This document shows, in pieces, positions 47,254 through 55,599 of a stretch of 64,000 bases of DNA (its first letter is position 1; each line of letters starts with the position of its first letter). Source of the DNA: Lacisediminimonas profundi (GTDB taxonomy: Bacteria > Pseudomonadota > Gammaproteobacteria > Burkholderiales > Burkholderiaceae_D); NCBI RefSeq assembly GCF_008831265.1, contig NZ_VTTH01000004.1, forward strand, positions 310,001-374,000. Direction: 5' to 3'. The translations under genes were made by a program, and so were the position numbers. Below the pieces are notes generated by a model. It had not been told where the DNA came from, made no database searches, and saw only the letters and a program-made list of their open reading frames with translations.

Positions 47254-48723
47254 ATGAATGCACTGATCTGGTTCGTCATAATTTACTGGGTCATTTCCGT
47301 CGGCATCGGCCTGTATGCGGCGCGCCTGGTCAATTCTTCCAAGGATTTTGCGCTCGCCGGCCGCTCGCTGCCGATGTATGTCGTGACCGCGACCGTATTC
47401 GCCACCTGGTTCGGTTCCGAAACCGTGCTCGGCATTTCATCCACCTTCGTCAAGGAGGGGCTGAGCGGGGTGGTGTCCGATCCTTTCGGTTCCTCGATGT
47501 GCCTGATCCTGGTGGGCCTGTTCTTCGCGCGGCCGCTGTATCGGATGAACCTGCTGACGATCGGCGACTACTACAAACTGAAATACGGGCGAACGGTCGA
47601 GGTGCTGGTCACGCTGTGCATCGTCGTCTCCTACCTGGGCTGGGTGGCGGCCCAGATCAAGGCGCTTGGCCTGGTATTCAACGTTGTGTCGGGCGGCGCG
47701 ATTTCGATGGAAACCGGCATGATCATCGGCGCCGCAAGCGTGCTGGTGTACACCCTGATGGGAGGCATGTGGTCGGTCGCGATCACCGACTTCCTCCAGA
47801 TGATCATCATCGTCATCGGGATGCTGTATATCGGATGGGAAGTGTCCGGCATGGTCGGCGGCGCCGGCAACGTGATCGCCCATGCCAAGGCCGCCGGCAA
47901 GCTCGAATTCTGGCCGTCGCCCACGCCCAGGGAGCTGTTGTGGTTCATCGCCGCATGGATCACGATGATGCTCGGTTCCATCCCCCAGCAGGACGTGTTC
48001 CAGCGCGTGTCATCTTCCGCCACGGAACAGATCGCCGGCCGCGCCTCGGTGCTCGGCGGTGTCATGTATTTCTGCTTCGCCTTCATTCCGATGTTCCTGG
48101 CCTATTCGGCAACCATGATCGATCCGGCAATGGTCGCCGAGCTGATCGACAAGGACCCGCAACTGATCCTGCCCACCCTGATCATGACCAAGGTTCCGCT
48201 GTTGGCCCAGGTGCTGTTTTTCGGTGCCCTGTTGTCGGCGATCAAGAGCTGCGCCAGCGCCACGCTACTGGCCCCGTCGGTCACCTTCAGCGAAAACATC
48301 CTGCGCGCAATGTGGCCGAAGCAGACGGACCGCCAGTTCCTGTTCATGATGCGCACCGTGGTGCTGGTCTTTACCGTGATCGTTACCCTGTTTGCGCTCA
48401 ACACCACATCCAGCATCTTCAAGATGGTCGAGAATGCCTACAAGATCACGCTGGTGGCCGCTTTCGTGCCGCTCGCCTTTGGCATGTACTGGAAGCACGC
48501 AAGCCGCCAGGGCGCACTGGCGGCGGTGCTGCTGGCTTTCTCTAGTTGGGTGCTGATGGAGCTTTTCGCGCCCGACGGAACCTGGCCGCCGCAACTGGTC
48601 GGCGTACTGGCCAGTCTGGGCGGCATGCTGGCCGGCTCGCTGCTGCCACAGTGGGTGCCGCATCACCAGTTTGCGCTGCCGCCGGCGGCAAAGTCATCGA
48701 GCCTCGATCGAAACCCTTTATAA
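47254..48723 (+). CDS. Sodium:solute symporter family protein (SSS)
   Basis: A 489-residue transporter with about 13 transmembrane helices of the SSS/LeuT fold. Family traits are SSKDFALAGRSLPMYVVTAT with WFGSETVLG in the first helices, and GGMWSVAITDFLQ in the middle of the protein. It should import an organic solute with Na+; the substrate (amino acid, sugar or carboxylate) cannot be assigned. It has its own promoter. Its stop codon lies inside a hairpin whose loop contains the -10 box of the next gene. Confidence 0.9.
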   Translation: MNALIWFVIIYWVISVGIGLYAARLVNSSKDFALAGRSLPMYVVTATVFATWFGSETVLGISSTFVKEGLSGVVSDPFGSSMCLILVGLFFARPLYRMNLLTIGDYYKLKYGRTVEVLVTLCIVVSYLGWVAAQIKALGLVFNVVSGGAISMETGMIIGAASVLVYTLMGGMWSVAITDFLQMIIIVIGMLYIGWEVSGMVGGAGNVIAHAKAAGKLEFWPSPTPRELLWFIAAWITMMLGSIPQQDVFQRVSSSATEQIAGRASVLGGVMYFCFAFIPMFLAYSATMIDPAMVAELIDKDPQLILPTLIMTKVPLLAQVLFFGALLSAIKSCASATLLAPSVTFSENILRAMWPKQTDRQFLFMMRTVVLVFTVIVTLFALNTTSSIFKMVENAYKITLVAAFVPLAFGMYWKHASRQGALAAVLLAFSSWVLMELFAPDGTWPPQLVGVLASLGGMLAGSLLPQWVPHHQFALPPAAKSSSLDRNPL

Positions 48724-48734
48724 TTCAGGGTTTT
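48711..48734 (+). promoter_or_regulatory. Hairpin with TATAAT in its loop (terminator and promoter overlap)
   Basis: AAACCCT (48711-48717) pairs with AGGGTTT (48727-48733); a short T run follows. The 9-nt loop contains a perfect -10 box TATAAT at 48719-48724. The element can therefore end the symporter transcript and start the FmdB-DUF502-aspS transcript. The -35 position is not conserved. Confidence 0.55.
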
Positions 48735-48759
48735 GTACGATTTCCCGAGGGAAGACTTC

Positions 48760-49083
48760 ATGCCTATTTACGCTTACCGCTGCAGTTCCTGCGGTTTTGC
48801 CAAGGACGTCCTGCAGAAAGTCTCCGACGCTGCGCTGACCGAATGTCCTGAGTGCCATCAATCCACCTTCAGCAAGCAGCTTACCGCTGCCGGCTTCCAG
48901 CTAAAGGGCACGGGTTGGTATGTGACCGATTTCCGGGACGGCCCGAAAAAGCCGGCATCGGTGCCGGCCAGTCCCGCCGTTGCCGCAGACGCAGGAAAAT
49001 CCGAAAGTTCCAGTAGCAGCAGCGGCAGCAGCAGCGCCGCCACTGCCGCGCCGGCGTCTTCCTCCGGCGATACCGCCGCCTGA
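48760..49083 (+). CDS. FmdB-type zinc ribbon protein
   Basis: A 107-residue protein starting MPIYAYRCSSCGF. The zinc ribbon is made by CSSC and CPEC, and the segment FQLKGTGWYVTDF is conserved in the family. The C-terminal 40 residues are low complexity, Ser/Ala-rich. GAGGGAAG precedes the ATG at 48760. FmdB-like proteins are small putative regulators; biochemical function is unknown. The set FmdB-DUF502-aspS is a conserved betaproteobacterial order. Confidence 0.88.
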   Translation: MPIYAYRCSSCGFAKDVLQKVSDAALTECPECHQSTFSKQLTAAGFQLKGTGWYVTDFRDGPKKPASVPASPAVAADAGKSESSSSSSGSSSAATAAPASSSGDTAA

Positions 49084-49116
49084 CATTCGAGCCAAAGCCA
49101 CCTGCAGGATTTCACC

Positions 49117-49758
49117 ATGCGCAAATACTTCATTACAGGCCTGCTGGTACTGGTTCCCCTCGCGATTACGCTGTGGGTGCTGAACCTCATCATCGGAACA
49201 CTGGACCAGTCGCTGTTGCTGCTGCCCGAGAAATGGCGGCCTGCGGCGTTTTTCGGCTTCAATATTCCGGGGGTGGGCACCGTGCTCACGCTGCTGGTGA
49301 TCTTTGTCACCGGACTGGCGACCCACAATTTCGTCGGCAAGCAGGTGGTGCATGTGTGGGAGTTGCTGCTGAAGCGGATTCCGGTCGTCAATTCGATCTA
49401 TAACAGCGTCAAGCAGGTCTCCGACACGCTGTTTTCGTCCTCCGGCAACGCATTTCGCAAGGCCGTACTGGTCCAGTATCCGCGCGAAGGCTCATGGACC
49501 ATCGCGTTCCTTACCGGCACGCCTGGCGGCGATGTGCGCAACCACCTGCAGGGCGACTACGTCAGCCTTTACGTTCCGACCACCCCCAACCCGACCTCAG
49601 GCTTTTTCCTGATGGTGCCGCGGGCGGACACCATCGAACTCGACATGAACGTCGACCAGGCGCTGAAGTACATCGTCTCGATGGGCGTGGTGTCGCCGGA
49701 ATATTTCGAAAAAACCCACATCATCGATCCGGCCAAAGTGCACCCGCCGGGCGATTGA
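49117..49758 (+). CDS. DUF502 family membrane protein
   Basis: A 213-residue protein with two N-terminal transmembrane helices (residues about 3-25 and 48-72) and a soluble C-terminal domain. The motif [19 protein letters not shown] and the segment [15 protein letters not shown] are typical for DUF502, a family shared by bacteria and plants (COV-like proteins). No enzymatic function is known. It is part of the same operon as the zinc ribbon protein and aspS, 40 bp upstream of the latter. Confidence 0.9.
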   Translation: MRKYFITGLLVLVPLAITLWVLNLIIGTLDQSLLLLPEKWRPAAFFGFNIPGVGTVLTLLVIFVTGLATHNFVGKQVVHVWELLLKRIPVVNSIYNSVKQVSDTLFSSSGNAFRKAVLVQYPREGSWTIAFLTGTPGGDVRNHLQGDYVSLYVPTTPNPTSGFFLMVPRADTIELDMNVDQALKYIVSMGVVSPEYFEKTHIIDPAKVHPPGD

Positions 49759-49798
49759 CCGGCGCTGCCCGGAAAAGAACACGAACTGGAAAAAAATC

Positions 49799-51604
49799 AT
49801 GTCAATGCGAACTGAATACTGCGGCCTGACTACCGAGGCGCTGCTTGGACAAACCGTCAGCCTGTGCGGCTGGGTACATCGCCGCCGCGACCATGGCGGC
49901 GTCATCTTCATCGACCTGCGCGACCGCGAAGGCCTGGTGCAGGTGGTGTGCGACCCCGATCGCGCCGATGTTTTCAAGGCGGCCGAGGCGGTGCGCAACG
50001 AATTCTGCCTGCGTGTGACCGGCATCGTTCGCCTGCGTCCGGAAGGCACGGCCAACACCAACCTGACGTCGGGCAAGATTGAAGTGCTGTGCCACGAACT
50101 GGAGGTCTTGAATCCTTCCGTCACGCCGCCTTTCCAGCTCGATGACGACAACCTGTCCGAAACCACGCGCCTGACCCACCGCGTGCTCGACCTGCGCCGG
50201 CCGCAGATGCAAAAGAACCTGCGCCTGCGCTACAAAGTGACGATGGAAGTGCGCAAGTACCTGGACCAGAACGGCTTCATCGACATCGAAACGCCGATGC
50301 TGACCAAGTCGACCCCGGAAGGTGCGCGCGACTACCTGGTTCCGTCGCGGGTGAATGCCGGAGAGTTTTTTGCGCTGCCGCAGTCGCCGCAGCTGTTCAA
50401 GCAACTGCTGATGGTCGCCAACTTTGACCGCTATTACCAGATCACCAAATGCTTCCGCGACGAAGACCTGCGCGCCGATCGCCAGCCGGAATTCACGCAG
50501 ATCGATTGCGAGACGTCTTTCCTGACCGAGCAGGAGATCCGTGACATGTTCGAGGACATGCTGCGAACCGTGTTCCGCAATGCGCTGGGGGTCGAGCTTC
50601 CAAGTCCTTTCCCGGTGATGGACTTTGCCACCGCCATGGGCATGTACGGGTCGGACAAGCCGGACATGCGGGTCAAGCTGCAGTTCACCGAGCTGACCGA
50701 GGTGATGAAGGATGTCGATTTCAAGGTGTTTTCCGGCGCCGCCAATGCCGAGGGCGGGCGGGTCGTGGGCCTGCGCATTCCCGGCGGCGGCAGCATGCCG
50801 CGCTCGGAGATCGATGCCTACACCCAGTTTGTTGCAATCTATGGCGCCAAAGGGCTGGCCTACATCAAGGTCAACGAAAAGGCCAAGGGGCGCGAGGGCT
50901 TGCAGTCGCCGATCGTCAAGAACCTGCATGACGCCGCCCTGGCGCGCATCGTCGAACTCACCGGCGCCGAGGATGGCGACCTGATTTTCTTCGGCGCCGA
51001 CAAGGCAAAGGTAGTCAACGACGCTATCGGCGCCCTGCGGGTCAAGATCGGCCACAGCGACTTCGGCCGCAAGAACGGCCTGTTCGACGAAGACTGGCGC
51101 CCGTTGTGGGTGGTCGACTTCCCGATGTTCGAATATGACGAGGGCGCTGACCGCTGGGTCGCGTTGCATCATCCGTTCACGGCGCCCAAGCCGGGGCACG
51201 AGAATTTCATCGACACTGATCCGGGCCGCGCGATCGCGCAGGCTTATGACATGGTGCTCAACGGCTGGGAGCTGGGCGGTGGCTCGGTTCGTATCCACCG
51301 TGCCGATGTCCAGAGCAAGGTGTTCCGCGCACTCAAGATCGAGGATGATGAGGCGCAACTGAAATTCGGCTTCCTGCTCGACGCCCTCCAGTACGGCGCG
51401 CCCCCGCACGGCGGACTGGCGTTCGGCCTCGACCGCATCGTGACGATGATGACCGGTGCCGAATCGATCCGTGACGTGATTGCTTTCCCGAAAACCCAGC
51501 GCGCCCAGTGCCTGTTGACCCAGGCGCCGTCGCCGGTGGACGAGAAGCAGTTGCGCGAACTGCACATCCGCTTGCGCAACGTCGAACCGGCAGTCAAGGC
51601 CTGA
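49799..51604 (+). CDS. aspS: Aspartyl-tRNA synthetase
   Basis: A 601-residue class IIb synthetase of the bacterial type: an N-terminal OB-fold anticodon domain ([20 protein letters not shown]), motif 2 [19 protein letters not shown], the GAD insertion domain in the middle, and motif 3 [13 protein letters not shown]. It charges tRNA-Asp. Many betaproteobacterial AspRS enzymes also charge tRNA-Asn and depend on GatCAB; this cannot be decided by eye. A terminator follows directly. Confidence 0.97.
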   Translation: MSMRTEYCGLTTEALLGQTVSLCGWVHRRRDHGGVIFIDLRDREGLVQVVCDPDRADVFKAAEAVRNEFCLRVTGIVRLRPEGTANTNLTSGKIEVLCHELEVLNPSVTPPFQLDDDNLSETTRLTHRVLDLRRPQMQKNLRLRYKVTMEVRKYLDQNGFIDIETPMLTKSTPEGARDYLVPSRVNAGEFFALPQSPQLFKQLLMVANFDRYYQITKCFRDEDLRADRQPEFTQIDCETSFLTEQEIRDMFEDMLRTVFRNALGVELPSPFPVMDFATAMGMYGSDKPDMRVKLQFTELTEVMKDVDFKVFSGAANAEGGRVVGLRIPGGGSMPRSEIDAYTQFVAIYGAKGLAYIKVNEKAKGREGLQSPIVKNLHDAALARIVELTGAEDGDLIFFGADKAKVVNDAIGALRVKIGHSDFGRKNGLFDEDWRPLWVVDFPMFEYDEGADRWVALHHPFTAPKPGHENFIDTDPGRAIAQAYDMVLNGWELGGGSVRIHRADVQSKVFRALKIEDDEAQLKFGFLLDALQYGAPPHGGLAFGLDRIVTMMTGAESIRDVIAFPKTQRAQCLLTQAPSPVDEKQLRELHIRLRNVEPAVKA

Positions 51605-51626
51605 TCGGGCGGCATGCGGCATAATC

Positions 51627-51654
51627 AAGGCGCGAGTTTCTCGCGCCTTTTTTT
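51627..51654 (+). terminator. Rho-independent terminator after aspS
   Basis: AAGGCGCGAG (51627-51636) pairs with CTCGCGCCTT (51640-51649) around TTT, with a T run to 51654. Confidence 0.92.
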
Positions 51655-51708
51655 GTCACTGTTTGTCCCGATTTCGTCTCTGTCCTGTTATTCCACTGAT
51701 TCCATTCC

Positions 51709-52209
51709 ATGCAAGAGCGCACGCACAAGATCCCCGAGTCGGTCCTGGTGGTGATCCACACGCCCGAACTGGACGTGTTGCTGATGGAAAGAGCCGACCG
51801 GCAAGACTTCTGGCAATCGGTGACCGGATCCAAGGATTTTCCCGAGGAAGAGTTGCGCACGACGGCGGTGCGCGAGGTGCAGGAAGAAACCGGTATCCGG
51901 ATCGGCGCGGACGGCAATGTGCCGGCCGAATGCCTGGTGGACTGGCAACTTTCGAACTTCTATGAAATCTATCCTGTGTGGCGGCATCGCTATGCGCCCG
52001 GCGTGACGAAAAACCTTGAACATGTGTTCGGCCTGCAGGTGCCGCGCACGGTGCCGCTGGCGCTTTCGCCGCGTGAGCACAGCCGCTATTTGTGGCTGCC
52101 CTGGCGGGAAGCGGCTGACCGCTGCTTCTCGCCCTCCAACGCCGAAGCGATCTTGCAGTTGCCGGCCCGGTTGCCTGCTTGCAGGCATGATCAGAACGGA
52201 ACCAGATGA
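51709..52209 (+). CDS. nudB: Dihydroneopterin triphosphate diphosphatase
   Basis: A 166-residue Nudix hydrolase. The Nudix box GSKDFPEEELRTTAVRE and the following EETG fit Gx5Ex7REUxEExGU. The N-terminal KIPESVLVVIHTPELDVLLM and SVTGSKD match NudB/FolQ, which removes pyrophosphate from dihydroneopterin triphosphate in folate synthesis. Its position just after aspS is conserved. It overlaps the next gene by four bases. Confidence 0.92.
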   Translation: MQERTHKIPESVLVVIHTPELDVLLMERADRQDFWQSVTGSKDFPEEELRTTAVREVQEETGIRIGADGNVPAECLVDWQLSNFYEIYPVWRHRYAPGVTKNLEHVFGLQVPRTVPLALSPREHSRYLWLPWREAADRCFSPSNAEAILQLPARLPACRHDQNGTR

Positions 52210-53009
52210 AGCTGAAAATTGCCACCTACAACATCCACAAGGGCGTTTCCTCGATCGGGAGCCGTCCCCGTGTGCAAGAACTGAAAGCCGCGATCGGTTC
52301 GATGGATGCGGACATCATCTTCCTGCAGGAAGTCCAGGGGCGGCACGACCTGCATGCGCTGCGCTATGCCGGCAGCTGGCCGATGGAAGGGCAGCATGAT
52401 TTCCTTGCTGGCGAGGGGCAGCACGTTGCCTATGGCCTGAACGCGGCCTATGACCACGGACACCATGGCAATGCGCTGATGTCCAACTTTCCCATCATCC
52501 ATTCGCGTAACCAGGATGTGTCGGACCACGCCTATGAGGCACGCGGCATATTGCATTGCGTGACCCGGGCAGAAAACACCGATATCCACTGTTTTGTCGT
52601 TCACCTTGGCCTGTTCGCAGGGAGCCGCAAGCGGCAGACCGAAGCGCTGGTCGAGGCGGTGGCGAATTCGGCGCCGGCAGGGGCGCCGGTCATCATCGCC
52701 GGCGATTTCAACGATTGGGAAAACCGCCTGAGCCAGACCCTCTTCGACCAGCTCCAGGTGTGCGAGGTGTCGGACGCAGGGCTTTCCAGCCGCGGCTTCG
52801 GCACGTATCTGCGCCGGCTTGCCGGCCGTGGTCCGAAAATCCAGCCGGCCCGTACCTTCCCCGCAGCGATGCCGATGCTGCAACTGGACCGGATCTACGT
52901 GCGCGGGTTCGAGATCGAATCGGCCAAGGTATTGCACGGCGTGCGCTGGGCCAGGCTGTCCGACCATGCACCGCTGATTGCGACGCTGCGCCTGAGGTCC
53001 GCCACCTGA
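52206..53009 (+). CDS. Endonuclease/exonuclease/phosphatase (EEP) family hydrolase
   Basis: A 267-residue EEP-fold protein. Motifs are YNIHKG at the N-terminus, IIFLQEVQG, the catalytic IIAGDFNDWEN and the terminal LSDHAPLIATL; all active-site residues of Mg-dependent phosphodiesterases are present. The family includes nucleases and lipid phosphatases. Its next gene is a cardiolipin synthase, and this pair is conserved in many proteobacteria (YbhP-ClsB in E. coli), suggesting a phospholipid-related role. Its last codons and stop lie within the first units of a 14-bp tandem repeat. Confidence 0.9.
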   Translation: MKLKIATYNIHKGVSSIGSRPRVQELKAAIGSMDADIIFLQEVQGRHDLHALRYAGSWPMEGQHDFLAGEGQHVAYGLNAAYDHGHHGNALMSNFPIIHSRNQDVSDHAYEARGILHCVTRAENTDIHCFVVHLGLFAGSRKRQTEALVEAVANSAPAGAPVIIAGDFNDWENRLSQTLFDQLQVCEVSDAGLSSRGFGTYLRRLAGRGPKIQPARTFPAAMPMLQLDRIYVRGFEIESAKVLHGVRWARLSDHAPLIATLRLRSAT

Positions 53010-53060
53010 CGTCTGCCTCCTGATGTCCGCCCCCTGATCTCCGCCCCCTGATCTCCGCCA
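52991..53060. repeat. Five tandem copies of a 14-bp unit over the stop codon of the EEP gene
   Basis: Units: CCTGAGGTCCGCCA, CCTGACGTCTGCCT, CCTGATGTCCGCCC, CCTGATCTCCGCCC, CCTGATCTCCGCCA, head to tail without gaps. The first is coding, and the second contains the TGA stop (53007-53009). Because 14 is not a multiple of three, the array presents TGA in changing frames. Confidence 0.92.
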
Positions 53061-53133
53061 TTTCCTGAATCCGGCATGGCCGCATCCCAATGCGCATAGA
53101 ATGGCGCTGGTCCTTTCTTGCGCCCCCGCACTG

Positions 53134-54297
53134 ATGCGTTCAGTCACCTACACTGCCGGTAACCAGATTACGCTGCTGCATCGCGGAGATGAATATTTCC
53201 CTGAACTGATCGGCGCCATCAACGCGGCCCGGGCCGAGATCTGGCTTGAAACATATATTTTTGCGCTCGATGGCACCGGTGACGCAGTACGCAATGCCCT
53301 TGGACGGGCGGCTGCCCGTGGGGTTGCGGTGCATGTGGTGACCGATTGGGTTGGCACCGGTCATCGCGAGTCGGCCAGACTCAAACGCGAGTTCGGACAG
53401 ACCGGCGTCGCGCACCGGAACTTCAATCCCTGGTTCCGCCGCGGCCTGACCAGGATGCACCGCAAGATGTGCGTGGTCGATGGTGCAGTGGCCTTCCTGG
53501 GCGGCCTGAACATCATCGACGACATGGTGGACGACGGCGACCCGCAGGTGCGGCTGCCGGCGCCACGCTGGGACTTCGGGATCAAGATCAATGGGCCGCT
53601 GGTGGTCGTGCTGCAGCAGGAGTTGCAAGGGCAATGGGCACGCCTTGGCCCGCTGCCCCTGATTGCGCGCATCGAGCGGCTGGCGAACATGCGCGGCACC
53701 CGGGCTGCATCCGGCGATGCGCCGGCAGTCGCGGGCCTGGTCGTGCGCGACAACTTCCGCAACCGCACCACGATCCAGCGCTCCTACCTGCATGCGCTGG
53801 GGCATGCGCGCAGGGAGGCGTTGCTGGTCACACCCTACTTTGCTCCCGGACGCAAGCTGCGCGCGGCGCTGGAGTCCGCGGCATTGCGCGGCGTGGAAGT
53901 GACATTGCTGCTCGGTGTCGGCCAGTTCGTCATGCAGGATGCTGTGGCGCAGTCCTATTACCCCAAGCTTCTGCGTGCCGGCGTGCGTATCGTCGAGTAC
54001 CGCAAGACCCAGTTGCACGGCAAGGTCGCAGTCATTGACGGCGAATGGGCGACGGTCGGCTCCAGCAATTACGATGGGCTCAGCCTGTTCGTCAACCAGG
54101 AAGCCAACATCGTCGTGCGCGACGCCGGATTTGCGGCTTCACTGCGCGAGCACATCATGACCGGTGTGGCCGAGGGAACCAGGGTCAGGCTGGAAGAATT
54201 CAGCAACACACCGTGGCACCAGCGTTTGTGGCACGGCGTCGCCTTCCTGCTCTACCGTGCGGTGATGCGGATCATCACGCTGGGTGAATATAATTGA
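53134..54297 (+). CDS. clsB: Cardiolipin synthase B-type phospholipase D family protein
   Basis: A 387-residue PLD-superfamily protein without transmembrane helices. Two HKD motifs are intact: H109-R-K111 with D116, and HGKVAVIDGEWATVGSSN in the second half. This matches ClsB, which condenses phosphatidyl groups to cardiolipin at the membrane. An in-frame ATG at 53101 would add 11 residues; neither start has a clear ribosome site. It follows ybhP-like EEP gene as in E. coli. Confidence 0.9.
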   Translation: MRSVTYTAGNQITLLHRGDEYFPELIGAINAARAEIWLETYIFALDGTGDAVRNALGRAAARGVAVHVVTDWVGTGHRESARLKREFGQTGVAHRNFNPWFRRGLTRMHRKMCVVDGAVAFLGGLNIIDDMVDDGDPQVRLPAPRWDFGIKINGPLVVVLQQELQGQWARLGPLPLIARIERLANMRGTRAASGDAPAVAGLVVRDNFRNRTTIQRSYLHALGHARREALLVTPYFAPGRKLRAALESAALRGVEVTLLLGVGQFVMQDAVAQSYYPKLLRAGVRIVEYRKTQLHGKVAVIDGEWATVGSSNYDGLSLFVNQEANIVVRDAGFAASLREHIMTGVAEGTRVRLEEFSNTPWHQRLWHGVAFLLYRAVMRIITLGEYN

Positions 54298-54360
54298 GCC
54301 GTGGCGCTTGTTCCTTGGCGCCATGCAATCAAACAAGGGCGTGGCCAGGAAGGATGCAAC

Positions 54361-54729
54361 ATGGATAGCGTCAGGATCGACAAATGGCTATGGGCGGCGC
54401 GATTCTTCAAGACGCGTTCGCTGGCAACGCAGGCGGTTGAATCCGGCCGTGTGCGGCTGGCTGACGAGCGCATCAAGCCGGCGCGCAACGTCAAACCGGG
54501 CGATAGCCTGCGCATTGACAATGAAGGCGGGCGCTTCGACGTGGTCGTCACCGGCCTGGCCGACAAGCGCGGACCCGCGTCGGTGGCGCAGGGCCTTTAC
54601 CAGGAAACCGCCGACAGCGTGGCGCGACGGGAAGCCGCCTCCGAGGAACGTCGCCTGTTCCACGAACCAGCAATGGCGATCAAGGGGCGTCCCACCAAGC
54701 GTGATCGGCGCCTGCTCGACCGCGGCTGA
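54361..54729 (+). CDS. hslR: S4 domain RNA-binding heat-shock protein Hsp15
   Basis: A 122-residue protein with an S4 domain at residues 3-60 (VRIDKWLWAARFFKTRSLA) and a basic C-terminal tail (KGRPTKRDRRLL). Hsp15 binds free 50S subunits carrying nascent chains and helps recycle them after heat stress. The ATG at 54361 was selected as GGAAGGATG precedes it; the longer frame starts inside the spacer. It stands 63 bp after clsB. Confidence 0.92.
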   Translation: MDSVRIDKWLWAARFFKTRSLATQAVESGRVRLADERIKPARNVKPGDSLRIDNEGGRFDVVVTGLADKRGPASVAQGLYQETADSVARREAASEERRLFHEPAMAIKGRPTKRDRRLLDRG

Positions 54730-54833
54730 TGCTGCGCTGCAGAATTTCGGGCCGGCCGCGCTGTGAGCGCTGCAATGCGCCTCGATTGCGCCAATCACTC
54801 CAATACTTAGAAACCCCACTCTAACGATGTCCT

Positions 54834-54876
54834 TTGACATTTTCGGAGCGCTGAATAATAGTACGAACGTTCGCAC
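54834..54876 (+). promoter_or_regulatory. Promoter with TetR-type palindromic operator before the fatty-acid operon
   Basis: TTGACA (54834-54839) is a perfect -35 box; the -10 region is AATAGT (54857-54862, 17 bp spacing) and is overlapped by the palindrome GTACGAACGTTCGCAC (54861-54876), whose core CGAACGTTCG is perfect. A repressor bound here would block transcription, so the adjacent TetR protein probably represses itself and the operon. Confidence 0.65.
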
Positions 54877-54886
54877 AAATATTCCC

Positions 54887-55567
54887 ATGGCAGATACCAC
54901 TACAAAGTTCATGCGCAAGGGCGAACTCACCCGTGCCGCGATTCTCGATGTCGCTTTGAGTCTTGCCAGCCGCGATGGGCTGGAAGGCCTGACCATTGGC
55001 CTGCTCGCAGACAAGATGAACATGAGCAAGTCGGGCGTGTTCGCGCATTTCGGTTCGCGTACCGACCTGCAGATCGAAGTGCTGAAGCTGTACCACCACC
55101 TGTTCGAGCAGGAAGTGTTTTATCCGAGCCTGCAGGCCGAGCGCGGCTTGCCGCGGCTGGAAGCAATGTTTGCGCGCTGGATCAAACGCGTGACGGTCGA
55201 GATCGACTCCGGATGCATTTACATTAGCGGAGCGGCGGAATACGACGACCGGCCCGGCGAAATCCGGGACGCGCTGGTCGGCATGGTCAGGGCCTGGCAA
55301 AACGCGCTGCACCGGTGCGTGGAGCAGGCGATTGAATTGGGCCACCTGAAGCCGGACACCGATCCCGGGCAGTTGGTCTACGAGATGTACGGACTGGTAC
55401 TGGCGCTGCACCACGACGCCCGGTTCATCAAGCGGCCCGGCAGCGTCGAACGCGCCGAGGCCGGCTTTGCACGCCTGATTGCCGATTGCCGCAATTACGG
55501 TGCGCCAGCCGCAAGAGATGTGCCTGCGAAAACGACGAAGGCTGCGGTTCGCAAGAACGCTGCCTGA
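54887..55567 (+). CDS. TetR family transcriptional regulator of the fatty-acid operon
   Basis: A 226-residue TetR regulator. The N-terminal helix-turn-helix spans about residues 36-56 (TIGLLADKMNMSKSGVFAHF). The C-terminal domain is ligand-binding and ends in a lysine/alanine tail. The ATG at 54887 was chosen because the ATG at 54827 would place the coding sequence over the promoter and operator. It stands 32 bp before an acyl-CoA dehydrogenase and is probably cotranscribed with it. An acyl-CoA ligand is likely but inferred. Confidence 0.88.
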   Translation: MADTTTKFMRKGELTRAAILDVALSLASRDGLEGLTIGLLADKMNMSKSGVFAHFGSRTDLQIEVLKLYHHLFEQEVFYPSLQAERGLPRLEAMFARWIKRVTVEIDSGCIYISGAAEYDDRPGEIRDALVGMVRAWQNALHRCVEQAIELGHLKPDTDPGQLVYEMYGLVLALHHDARFIKRPGSVERAEAGFARLIADCRNYGAPAARDVPAKTTKAAVRKNAA

Positions 55568-55599
55568 TCTGCACAATATTCCATTCAGGAGAGAAATCC

